The position numbers and the translations under genes were made by a program. A stretch of 22,608 bases of DNA from an uncultured bacterium (GTDB lineage: Bacteria > Hydrogenedentota > Hydrogenedentia > Hydrogenedentales > CAITNO01), in NCBI GenBank assembly GCA_937923585.1, contig CALDSM010000102.1:1-22608 (forward strand). The letters are read 5' to 3'. Positions 16,328 through 22,608 of the stretch are shown here, one piece after another. The notes beneath the pieces were generated by a model. The model did no database searches. It saw only the letters and a program-made list of their open reading frames with translations, and was not told where the DNA came from. Each line of letters starts with the position of its first letter. The stretch's first letter is position 1.

Positions 16328-17701
16328 TTAATTCAGGCGCGCGGCGCGGAAGCCCGGGCGATCGTCCATGATCCTTTTCCACCGCCTCCCCGCCGGCGTG
16401 CCCGCGTTGTCGCGGATGATCACCTTTCCGCCGCGCGACTGATCGTCCATGCGGATCTTGCCGTTGACAAGATTCTCGCTCACGATCACGCGCTCAATTT
16501 CTGCACCGATGCGCAACTGCGGACGGTTTTCCATGAACTCGCAGCCGCGCACGATCACCGATCCGCCAAGCGCGTCAATGGACGGCTGCCGATCATCATC
16601 GGGCTTTTCAAAACCTTTCGGCGCGTGCCCCCACTGCATGAAAGTGCAGTCGCTGAAGCCCACGGTGCCCACGCCGTCAACCACCGCATTGCGCCGCGCG
16701 GGGCCCCAGAACGCGCAGTTCACAAACCGGATCGTCCCCTCGTGCGTCTTCTCCACGCGGATCATCGTGGGGTCGGGGGCGCGGAAGGAGACGAACTCGC
16801 CGTTGGTGATCAGCACGCCCATCGGCGCCGTGTCCTCCGCCACAAGCGATGTGCGGCAGTCGTCCGCGCCGATGCCGAGGAAGTTGCCGTTGCACACGCC
16901 CTCCTTCGTCTTGATGAACTTGTAGCCCACGTCATAGCCGAAGCAGAAGGTGTTGATCACATAGTGCCAGTCCGTGCGGCCGAACAGAAAGCCTGTGCCG
17001 TGCTCCGACTGCCACTTGTACACCGGCGTGCCCATGGTCCACCAGGGGTTCCAGTGTACGTTCTCAATGCGGCCGATGTCGTAGATTTCATTTACGTACA
17101 GCCCAATATGAATGGGTTGTCCGTGAATGTTGCGGATAAGCGCGCGCTGGTTCTTTGAGGCGTCTATGCCGTTGTAGGGGTTGAGCAGCTCCACATCCGT
17201 GATTGCCGGGTTGTTTCCGCGCATCGCCACCGCGTACGGATAGGGCATGGGCTCCGGCGCGTCGGTCTTCTGCTCCGTGTAATGCACGGAGAACCCCTGC
17301 AGCGTCGCGTTGTCCTGGAGCGTAACAAAGGGCGCGCCCTCCTCGCTCCCCGCGCCGCACCGCGGTTCGAGCACGCTGCCGTACACCGGCAGGGGCGCAC
17401 CCTTGTCGCGCAGGCCCGTGTGCGACGGCGAGTAGGTGAAGGTGCCGCGCAGCGTCACGTTCGGCGGCACGGTGAGGGTGCCGTCGAACCGGTAGCGGCC
17501 TGTGGGCGCCTCGACAATGCCGCCGTTCGCGGCCGACGCGGCATCCAGTGCGCGCTGAAACGCGGCCGTGCAGTCGGCGCTGCCGTCAGCCGCGGCACCG
17601 TAGTTCATCACGCTGCGCGTCATCGGATTTGTCGTCGCCGACGCGGCGGCTGCGGGATCAACGTTCAACGACAAGGCGATCACAAGGGCGGCGAGGGTCA
17701 T
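16328..17701 (-). CDS. Secreted pectate-lyase-3-type right-handed beta-helix protein
   Basis: This is a 457-aa exported protein. ATG 17701 has AAAGGA 8 nt upstream and opens a signal peptide (about residues 1-20, ending AAAA). Residues 29-88 match the opening of pectate-lyase-superfamily (Pectate_lyase_3/epimerase-type) helices: NYGAAADGSADCTAAFQRAL, then NGGIVEAPTGRYRF and VPPNVTLRG. The rest repeats short beta-strand turns with N and G at corners, such as ITDVELLNPYNGID and GTIRFVNCAFWGP. I see no convincing set of catalytic aspartates, so it may be a lyase, hydrolase, epimerase or non-enzymatic glycan-binding helix. It begins 65 bp after the end of the 481-aa gene on the same strand, so co-transcription is possible. 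Confidence 0.75.
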   Translation of the reverse strand: MTLAALVIALSLNVDPAAAASATTNPMTRSVMNYGAAADGSADCTAAFQRALDAASAANGGIVEAPTGRYRFDGTLTVPPNVTLRGTFTYSPSHTGLRDKGAPLPVYGSVLEPRCGAGSEEGAPFVTLQDNATLQGFSVHYTEQKTDAPEPMPYPYAVAMRGNNPAITDVELLNPYNGIDASKNQRALIRNIHGQPIHIGLYVNEIYDIGRIENVHWNPWWTMGTPVYKWQSEHGTGFLFGRTDWHYVINTFCFGYDVGYKFIKTKEGVCNGNFLGIGADDCRTSLVAEDTAPMGVLITNGEFVSFRAPDPTMIRVEKTHEGTIRFVNCAFWGPARRNAVVDGVGTVGFSDCTFMQWGHAPKGFEKPDDDRQPSIDALGGSVIVRGCEFMENRPQLRIGAEIERVIVSENLVNGKIRMDDQSRGGKVIIRDNAGTPAGRRWKRIMDDRPGFRAARLN

Positions 17702-17766
17702 GCGGTGTGTCCTTTGGCCGAAAATCGCTTCGGCCCGGTTGTGCCCATGGCGGGCATGCGGCTTGA

Positions 17767-19212
17767 TTAGCGGCGCTCGTCGCCGGAATGCGGCGCATCC
17801 CTGCGCACACCCATCACCCGGCTCGCGTTGAGCACGGTCGGCCGCTGCATGAACACGGTGTCAAGGGCGGGCAGCCGGTCCACCGACTCGTGGCGCTGGC
17901 TGTAGGAGCTGATCAGGTGGAGCGTGAGCAGCAGCCGGGCCGTGCGGTACTGGCGCGCGTCGGCGTGGTAGATGCCGATGCCGTGCGCGCAGGCGTGCGC
18001 GAGCCGGTCGGTGCAGGCCGCGGGGCGGCGCGCGTCAATTTCAGACCACGCAAACAGGTCCAGGTCCGGGGTCTTCGGCGCGGCGGCGCGCGCGTGGTGG
18101 TCGAAGTCGAGGTTCAGCCGGTCGTACAGCGCGACCACCCGGTCGAACCAGTGGAAGATGGCGCGGTAGCCCTCCTCTGCAAGGTCAATCTCGATGCGCG
18201 CGTCGTCTATGGTTTCAAGTGTCTGCGCCGCGAGGTACCGGTCGCGCTCCTCATTCTCCTCGGGCACCATGCGCACGCGCATCTTCTCCACGGGATCGCC
18301 GTGGTTGAAGCTTTCCAGTATGGTGGGTATCGTGAACTTGCCCTGTGACAGCAGCGCGGCCTCGCGCAGCCAGGGGCCCGCCGTGTCGTCGCGGCTGAGC
18401 ATCGCGTCAAGGTCCGCGTTCGGCGCGAACAGGTCTATGCGCCAGTCGAGCCACATGTCATGGAACAGGCGCACCAGCCGCGCGCCGCAGCCGGAATCGC
18501 GCCCCGGCGAGTTCTCCGCCAGCACAACAAGATCCTCGAAGCGTTTCTGGAGCCTCCAGCGCGTGCGGCGCATGATGTCGTGGTCCGCAAGAAAGCGCAC
18601 CACGCAGAGACGGTCAATGGCCATGGCCGCCGTGTCCGCCGAAACGCGCCCGCGCAGCACGAAGGTGTCCGTCCAGCGCTGCGACCATTCCCGCATGCGC
18701 CTGGCCACCGCGCTGCGCGGCTGGCGCCGCAGATCGTCCAGCGCGCCCTGGTCCATGCAGTCGCGCTGCAGCGCGGGCGCGATCTCCGCGTCAAAGGCGC
18801 GCGGGTCGTCCGTGCCCGCCAGCAGTTCGTCGGTGCGCGCGTCGTACAGGTAGGTGCGGTGCAGGTCGCTCACGAGAATGTACTGAATGCCCGGCGTGCG
18901 CGTCTCGCCGCACAGCGTGCGCGTGGCCCAGCAGAAGTCCAGCCCCCGCTCCATCACGGTCGAGGGCGGTTCGAGCGTGCCCGGCGGCAGGAAGTAGGCC
19001 GCCAGCGTGGTGCCGTTGTCCGCGCGCAGCAGCCAGGGGACGGCGCCGAGCGACTCTGCGCCCGCCTGTGGACTGAAGGGTATGGGCTGCTCCCAGCCCA
19101 GCAGTGCGAGCAGCCGGCGGATGAAGGTCTGCTGCTCCACCCGCGTTGCATCGGCGAGTTTGTCCCACCAGGACTCGCACAGCCGCACGATTTCCGTGTT
19201 TGTGTTTCTCAT
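17767..19212 (-). CDS. 481-aa protein resembling N-terminal part of type IIG restriction-modification enzymes, no catalytic motifs
   Basis: The start ATG 19212 overlaps the stop of the winged-helix gene as ATGA, which fixes the start and shows translational coupling. No signal peptide or TM segment is visible, so it is cytoplasmic. The layout recalls type IIG enzymes. A helical opener (VEQQTFIRRLLALLGW, 25-40) is followed by a strand-rich core (about 55-128) ending YILVSDLHRTYLYDAR, like their degenerate PD-(D/E)XK domain. Then comes a helical domain with AIDRLCVVRFLADHD (198-212), like their RLLFIRFLEDR segment. Residues 290-370 (TIPTILESFNHG...) match where such proteins lead into the methyltransferase. 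However, no E-x-K nuclease pair, SAM-binding motif or NPPY is present. The resemblance is by eye and the function is unknown. Confidence 0.7.
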   Translation of the reverse strand: MRNTNTEIVRLCESWWDKLADATRVEQQTFIRRLLALLGWEQPIPFSPQAGAESLGAVPWLLRADNGTTLAAYFLPPGTLEPPSTVMERGLDFCWATRTLCGETRTPGIQYILVSDLHRTYLYDARTDELLAGTDDPRAFDAEIAPALQRDCMDQGALDDLRRQPRSAVARRMREWSQRWTDTFVLRGRVSADTAAMAIDRLCVVRFLADHDIMRRTRWRLQKRFEDLVVLAENSPGRDSGCGARLVRLFHDMWLDWRIDLFAPNADLDAMLSRDDTAGPWLREAALLSQGKFTIPTILESFNHGDPVEKMRVRMVPEENEERDRYLAAQTLETIDDARIEIDLAEEGYRAIFHWFDRVVALYDRLNLDFDHHARAAAPKTPDLDLFAWSEIDARRPAACTDRLAHACAHGIGIYHADARQYRTARLLLTLHLISSYSQRHESVDRLPALDTVFMQRPTVLNASRVMGVRRDAPHSGDERR

Positions 19213-19826
19213 GGCACCCCGGATTCCTTTCTCACGTCGTGGCCCGCCGCCTCGATGTGGCGCCAAAGCACGTCATCGCGCCGGCCAAGCAAATCGCTCC
19301 CCTCCCGCAGATAAGCCTCCACAGGCGCGCCGCCCCCTTCGGCCAATGCCTGCAAAAACGCCTCTGAACTCATCAGGTCCAGTGTAATGCCCGGCGACTC
19401 GAGTGCCGGTCGCCGTCCGCCGCGGCACACCACCAGTGCGCGGTCGCGCGACTTGGAGAGAATGCACAGCCGCACAGCCGGGTCAAGCGCCGCGGCGCCG
19501 CGCAGGCGCAGCGCGGGCGGTGCGGTCTTCATCACCAGCGCCCGCAGTTCGGGGAACAGCGGGTGCTCCATGTTCACCTGGTAGTACGCGCGGTTTCCCT
19601 CCACGCGCTTGAATAGCAGCCCGGCCCGCGTGAACCGGTCCACCTCCCGCTGTACGGCCCGAAGGGGCATGCCCGTGGCGGTCTCAAGTTGACGCTGGTA
19701 ATAGGAGGGATGTGGGTCGAGCAGCAGTGCCCGAAGTGCCGCGGCCCGTGCTGACGACGCAAAAAGGAGTGAGAGCGTACTGTGCCGCTCAGATTCACTG
19801 CTATTTGTCGTCAAATGCTCAATCAT
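19209..19826 (-). CDS. Winged-helix regulator with degenerate C-terminal nucleotidyltransferase-like tail
   Basis: This is a 205-aa product from ATG 19826. Residues 18-90 are a winged helix-turn-helix: LFASSARAAALRALLLD, then YYQRQLETATGMPLRAVQREV (recognition helix about 54-66), and the wing RVEGNRAYYQVN. It resembles the ArsR-like helix domains often fused to MNT-type nucleotidyltransferases. The tail (about 100-200) has the expected size but lacks the GS...D-x-D catalytic motif, so it would be inactive. The frame stays open upstream to about 19922, but those starts would place a promoter-like inverted repeat inside the gene, so the shorter start is preferred. No ribosome-binding site is visible. 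It is translationally coupled to the 481-aa gene, whose expression it probably controls. Confidence 0.75.
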   Translation of the reverse strand: MIEHLTTNSSESERHSTLSLLFASSARAAALRALLLDPHPSYYQRQLETATGMPLRAVQREVDRFTRAGLLFKRVEGNRAYYQVNMEHPLFPELRALVMKTAPPALRLRGAAALDPAVRLCILSKSRDRALVVCRGGRRPALESPGITLDLMSSEAFLQALAEGGGAPVEAYLREGSDLLGRRDDVLWRHIEAAGHDVRKESGVP

Positions 19827-19849
19827 TTCGACAGACAACGCCCCAATAG

Positions 19850-19877
19850 ACCATAAATTGATTGACAATAGAGTCAA
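19850..19877 (-). promoter_or_regulatory. Probable promoter/operator of the winged-helix operon
   Basis: On the minus strand TTGACT (19877-19872) is spaced 16 bp from TATGGT (19855-19850), a fair sigma70-like pair, 24 bp before ATG 19826. The -35 box lies in a perfect inverted repeat TTGAC-N6-GTCAA (19862-19877), a plausible operator for autoregulation by the winged-helix protein. Confidence 0.35.
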
Positions 19878-20103
19878 ATTCATGGCAAAGACCGGAGTGC
19901 AGTGTATATATATTGCCGCCAAATTGCAAGTACAATCTTCATCTTGACTACAAAATGTATTGCTTCATTCCCTATATGAAGTCGTCTTGTCTGAAATCAG
20001 GGCGCAACGAGTGGTAGAAGGCGGCCTGCCCGACCGTTGGCGGGGTACGAATCGGCGTGCGTCCGTGGTTGCCCGGCACGGACAGCCTGGAACGAGCACC
20101 GGC

Positions 20104-20114
20104 GGGGGGGGGGG
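20104..20114. repeat. Homopolymer run of 11 G
   Basis: An uninterrupted G11 tract lies about 53 bp upstream of the -35 box of the alpha/beta hydrolase promoter. It is intergenic. Such tracts slip during replication and are also error-prone in short-read data. Confidence 0.9.
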
Positions 20115-20167
20115 CGCATGCAAACAGACGCGATCTGTGAGTTGTCGGCGCGCAACACCCCCCGCGT

Positions 20168-20196
20168 TTGCCCCGTCCAGTTCCGAACTTTATAAT
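20168..20196 (+). promoter_or_regulatory. Sigma70-like promoter of the alpha/beta hydrolase gene
   Basis: TTGCCC (20168-20173) and a perfect TATAAT (20191-20196) are separated by the optimal 17 bp. Transcription would begin near 20203, giving a leader of about 50 nt that contains AAAGGAAGG before ATG 20256. Confidence 0.55.
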
Positions 20197-20255
20197 GGGA
20201 CCTGTTTATGCTTGGTGTTTGCCTTGGCGGCGAAAGGAAGGCCATTCGACTTCTT

Positions 20256-21101
20256 ATGCTGGGACTTGGGCGCAATTGGACACTTATGGTGACCCTGTTC
20301 GGTGTCTGTACCGGTGTGACCGCGGCGGATGATGCCGGGGCAAACGCGGCCATGAAGGCGCGCCAAGACCAGACCGTGGTGTTGCTGCACGGCATGGGTC
20401 GGGGTCGCGCCTCACTCTGGGTTTTGGAGACGCGCCTCAAGACGGCCGGCTTCCGCACGGTCAACTTCCCCTACGTCACCCATTCCCGTTCGCTGGACCA
20501 GCTTTCGGCCGACTTGATCAGGTTCATCACGGAGAATGTCAAGACATCGAACTACAGCATCGTCGCCCATTCGCTGGGCAACATCATCGTGCGCAACAGT
20601 TTCCACCGGGAGATGCCGCCGGGTCTCAACCGGATTGTCATGCTCGCGCCGCCCAACCGGCCCGCCGACCTGGCCCGGGCATTGAAAGACAACCCCGTCT
20701 ACCGTTGGTTTACCGGCGAAAGCGGCCAGCAGCTTGCCTCAGACGAGTTCTACCGGACGCTGCCCGTGCCCACCGTCGAATTCGGCGTTATCGCCGGCGA
20801 CCGGGGCCAGTCGGTCACGCTCAAGGAACCCAACGACGGGGTGATCACCGTTGAGAGCACCAAACTGGACGGAATGAAGTCCTGGGTGCTGGTGCATCAG
20901 GCGCACACGTTCATCATGAACAGCCGCCAGGTCGCACAACTGGTCATCCGGTTCCTGGAACACGGTGATTTCAACGTGGAGCCCGCGCGCAAAGCCACAG
21001 AAACGGGCGGGACACTCTTCAACGACAGGCAAGACGGACCGGACACCGATGCGGAGGAGGACGGTTCTGTGGAAAAACCGCCCCAGGCTGCCGGGCGGTG
21101 A
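20256..21101 (+). CDS. Exported alpha/beta hydrolase (lipase/EstA-like)
   Basis: This is a 281-aa product. ATG 20256 is favoured: it follows AAAGGAAGG (spacing about 14 nt, rather long), lies downstream of a strong promoter-like element, and starts a signal peptide (h-region LMVTLFGVCTGVTA). ATG 20208 would be almost at the transcription start. The fold is an alpha/beta hydrolase with oxyanion motif VVLLHGMGR (41-49), nucleophile elbow AHSLGN (S106), acid candidate D194 in EPNDGV and catalytic His candidate H217 in VHQAHTF. VMLAPPN after the elbow is typical of small bacterial esterases/lipases of this type. The C-terminal 40 residues are acidic and probably disordered. It acts outside the cytoplasm on an unknown ester. 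Confidence 0.85.
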   Translation: MLGLGRNWTLMVTLFGVCTGVTAADDAGANAAMKARQDQTVVLLHGMGRGRASLWVLETRLKTAGFRTVNFPYVTHSRSLDQLSADLIRFITENVKTSNYSIVAHSLGNIIVRNSFHREMPPGLNRIVMLAPPNRPADLARALKDNPVYRWFTGESGQQLASDEFYRTLPVPTVEFGVIAGDRGQSVTLKEPNDGVITVESTKLDGMKSWVLVHQAHTFIMNSRQVAQLVIRFLEHGDFNVEPARKATETGGTLFNDRQDGPDTDAEEDGSVEKPPQAAGR

Positions 21102-21120
21102 CAAAACAGGCATGAAGGAT

Positions 21121-21140
21121 GACAGGCGAGGGCGCCTGTC
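21121..21140. other. Perfect inverted repeat (hairpin) after the alpha/beta hydrolase gene
   Basis: GACAGGCG and CGCCTGTC are perfect 8-bp complements around AGGG. The element lies 19 bp after the hydrolase stop codon and 30 bp before the ketoreductase start. There is no T-run, so it is either a weak terminator or a dispersed REP-like palindrome. Confidence 0.45.
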
Positions 21141-21170
21141 CCACACTCCTTCTGGAAAGGTAACGAAATT

Positions 21171-22115
21171 GTGCGGATTCTAATCGTTGGAGCAGGTTCC
21201 ATAGGTTCGTCGGTGGGCGGGTTCATGGCCGGAGCGGGCCACCGCATCAACATGGTGGATCCCTCTCCCCATATGGCGCTCATTGCTGAACGCGGCCTGC
21301 GCATCACCGGCATCTGGGGCGATCACTGTTTCACGGGCATTGACGCGCGCAATTCCACCGCCGGGCTGAATCCTGGTGACTTCGACGCGGTGTTCGTCTG
21401 CGTGAAGTCTTTTGACACACCCGCCGCGCTGGACACGGCCGCGCCCCTGGTCGATGAAAACACGCTGGTCTGCGCTTTTCAAAACGGCCTGGGCAACATT
21501 GAGCAGGTGGCGGCGCGTTTTGGGTGGGCGCGCACCGTCGGCGCGCGCGTCATTTACGGCGTGAGGGTTGTCGAACCCGGCACCGTCAACGTCACGGTCA
21601 TCGCCAGCCCCACCGCGCTCGGTGCGATGCGGCCCGAAGGGCCCGCAGACAGGGTGCGGAGTCTCGTGGCGGCAATGGATGCCGCCGGACTGCCCACCAT
21701 CTACTCCGACCGCGTCGAAGCACTGCTCTGGGCCAAGGTCGCCTACAACTCCGCGTTGAATCCGCTGTCGGCCCTGCTGGATGCGCCGTACGGCCGGCTT
21801 CCCGGGATTCCAGAGGCGCGCCGGATGATGGACGCGATGATTGACGAACTCTACGCCGTCGGGAAGGCGCGCGGTGTCCTGCTCGATCCGCCCGACGCCG
21901 GCGCTTACCGCGACCTGTTCTACAACCGCCTCATTCCGCCCACGGCGGCCCATTACGCCAGCATGCACGAGGATTTCGCGCGCCGCCGCCGCACCGAAAT
22001 TGACGCGCTGAACGGGGCGATCGTGAGGCTCGGCGCCGAATGCGGCGTGCCCTGCCCGGTGAACGCATGGCTCACCGACCTGATTCACGCGCGTGAAGCG
22101 GCGATGAAGGAATAG
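21171..22115 (+). CDS. 2-dehydropantoate 2-reductase (ketopantoate reductase, ApbA/PanE family)
   Basis: This is a 314-aa cytoplasmic protein starting at GTG 21171, with GGAAAGG about 10 nt upstream; this start puts the Rossmann strand MRILIVGAGSIG at the N-terminus. Visible features are the dinucleotide fingerprint GAGSIGS (7-13), FQNGLGN (N105) and the catalytic helix LLWAKVAYNSALNPLS with K189, N193 and N197, corresponding to the Lys/Asn pair of E. coli PanE. The family reduces 2-ketopantoate to pantoate with NADPH in CoA biosynthesis. Many paralogues in the family reduce other 2-oxoacids, and no panB, panC or panD lies nearby, so the exact substrate is not certain. Length is typical. Confidence 0.9.
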   Translation: MRILIVGAGSIGSSVGGFMAGAGHRINMVDPSPHMALIAERGLRITGIWGDHCFTGIDARNSTAGLNPGDFDAVFVCVKSFDTPAALDTAAPLVDENTLVCAFQNGLGNIEQVAARFGWARTVGARVIYGVRVVEPGTVNVTVIASPTALGAMRPEGPADRVRSLVAAMDAAGLPTIYSDRVEALLWAKVAYNSALNPLSALLDAPYGRLPGIPEARRMMDAMIDELYAVGKARGVLLDPPDAGAYRDLFYNRLIPPTAAHYASMHEDFARRRRTEIDALNGAIVRLGAECGVPCPVNAWLTDLIHAREAAMKE

Positions 22116-22121
22116 CGCCGC

Positions 22122-22560
22122 GTGAGCCGCAGGGGAAAGAGCCGCGAGAGGCATCCGGCCGCATTGCAGGAGTCTGTGGAGATCCCCCCGGCGCCGGATT
22201 CCGGGACGTGCCCCGAAACAGCCCCACAAACCGCACGGTTCGATCTGTCCTTCTGCGCCCTCGGCGTCTTCCTGATTGTCTGCGCCATGCTGCTCACATT
22301 TCGTTTTGCCATGAGCCCGGCCAATGCGCGCTTCCTCGGCATTGGGGACACGTTTTCGTACTACGGCCCCACGCTGTCGTTCATGGACCATGCGATTCAC
22401 GAGGACCATGAACTCCCCCTCTGGAATCCGCTCTACTTCTGCGGGCAGCCGCACGCCGCCAACCCGCAGAGCTTTGTCTTCTATCCGCCCAACCTGCTGC
22501 GCAGCCTGCTGACCTTCCACCCCACGCCGCTGCGGACCCATGCGGGCATCGCACTCATGG
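22122..22560 (+). CDS. YfhO-like membrane protein, N-terminal part (partial, runs into adapter)
   Basis: The first 146 codons of a large integral membrane protein begin at GTG 22122, 6 bp after the reductase stop. A polar, Pro-rich cytoplasmic N-terminus (1-40) is followed by TM1 (about 42-63). The next stretch, DTFSYYGP (76-83), LPLWNPLYFCGQPHAANPQS (98-117) and FYPPNLL, is the hallmark first loop of YfhO-type (PF09586) proteins. These are multi-span GT-C-like membrane proteins implicated in cell-surface glycosylation. The last complete genuine codon is ATG 22557-22559. The apparent continuation EIGRASCRERV and its stop codon come from adapter sequence and are not biological. The true protein should be several hundred residues longer. 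Confidence 0.8.
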
Positions 22561-22608
22561 AGATCGGAAGAGCGTCGTGTAGGGAAAGAGTGTAGATCTC
22601 GGTGGTCG
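22561..22608. other. Illumina TruSeq adapter contamination
   Basis: The last 48 bases begin AGATCGGAAGAGCGTCGTGT and match from memory the reverse complement of the Illumina TruSeq universal adapter over their whole length. They are not genomic. Confidence 0.98.

Larger units (their letters stand above)
19827..20255. other. Divergent intergenic region with G11 tract
   Basis: These 429 bases separate the winged-helix gene (minus) and the alpha/beta hydrolase gene (plus). They hold a promoter for each direction (listed separately), an AT-rich island at about 19895-19980 and an uninterrupted run of 11 G at 20104-20114. I see no credible gene inside. Confidence 0.5.

Noticed and set aside
16028..17158. 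Plus-strand open frame (376 codons) opposite the beta-helix gene
   Set aside because: The opposite strand has a signal peptide and a recognisable pectate-lyase-3 start. This frame is Ala/Arg/His-rich and featureless.
19960..20292. Plus-strand frame of 110 codons in the intergenic region
   Set aside because: It crosses the G11 tract and the promoter of the alpha/beta hydrolase, with no ribosome-binding site or domain.
21180..22541. Long minus-strand open frame (453 codons)
   Set aside because: It is antisense to the clear ketopantoate reductase and YfhO-like genes, and its product has low-complexity Arg/Gly-rich composition with no motif.
1..22608. tRNA, rRNA, CRISPR array, transposase or integrase
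   Set aside because: I found no cloverleaf with a GGTTCGA-type T-arm, no regularly spaced direct repeats other than the coding 15-bp repeat, and no DDE transposase or integrase motifs.

Overview
The window looks like a contig from a high-GC environmental bacterium, assembled from short reads: the last 48 bases are Illumina adapter. Gene content suggests the Planctomycetota/Verrucomicrobiota/Lentisphaerota/Hydrogenedentota sphere of polysaccharide degraders. It includes many secreted glycoside hydrolases, Tat-exported proteins, a PIG-L deacetylase, a LarA homologue, a secreted TIM-barrel sugar isomerase, a lysine-rich H1-like protein and a YfhO-type membrane protein. The phylum is an inference from content, not a measurement.

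Region 1 (1-9263, all minus strand) is a carbohydrate-degradation operon. Read in transcription order it encodes a GH36-type alpha-galactosidase, a GH28-like beta-helix enzyme, a GH127/GH146-type beta-L-arabinofuranosidase fused to an SGNH/GDSL esterase domain, a LamG-like plus beta-propeller protein overlapping it by ATGA, and the N-terminus of a secreted protein with a carbohydrate-binding-like domain cut by the window start. The enzyme set points to arabinose-, galactose- and galacturonate-containing plant or algal polysaccharide (pectin or arabinogalactan-like).

Region 2 (9682-14391, plus strand) is divergent from region 1 across a 418-bp gap. It encodes a sodium:solute symporter broken by a one-base frameshift in a C/G run, a PIG-L (LmbE-like) deacetylase, a Tat-exported protein of unknown function and a LarA-family racemase/epimerase. 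The likely theme is uptake and intracellular processing of the sugars or sugar acids released by region 1. A Tat-exported sugar isomerase/epimerase-like protein (14410-15360, minus) converges on it.

Region 3 (15582-19826, minus strand) holds a 72-aa lysine-rich histone H1-like repeat protein, a possible 34-aa small ORF, a secreted pectate-lyase-3 type beta-helix protein, and an ATGA-coupled pair. The pair is a winged-helix regulator and a 481-aa protein that resembles the N-terminal part of type IIG restriction-modification enzymes but lacks nuclease and methyltransferase motifs. It is the best candidate here for something undescribed.

Region 4 (20256-22560, plus strand) holds an exported alpha/beta hydrolase behind a sigma70-like promoter, a PanE/ApbA-type ketopantoate reductase, and the start of a YfhO-like membrane protein that runs into the adapter. 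I saw no tRNA, rRNA, CRISPR array, insertion sequence or integrase.
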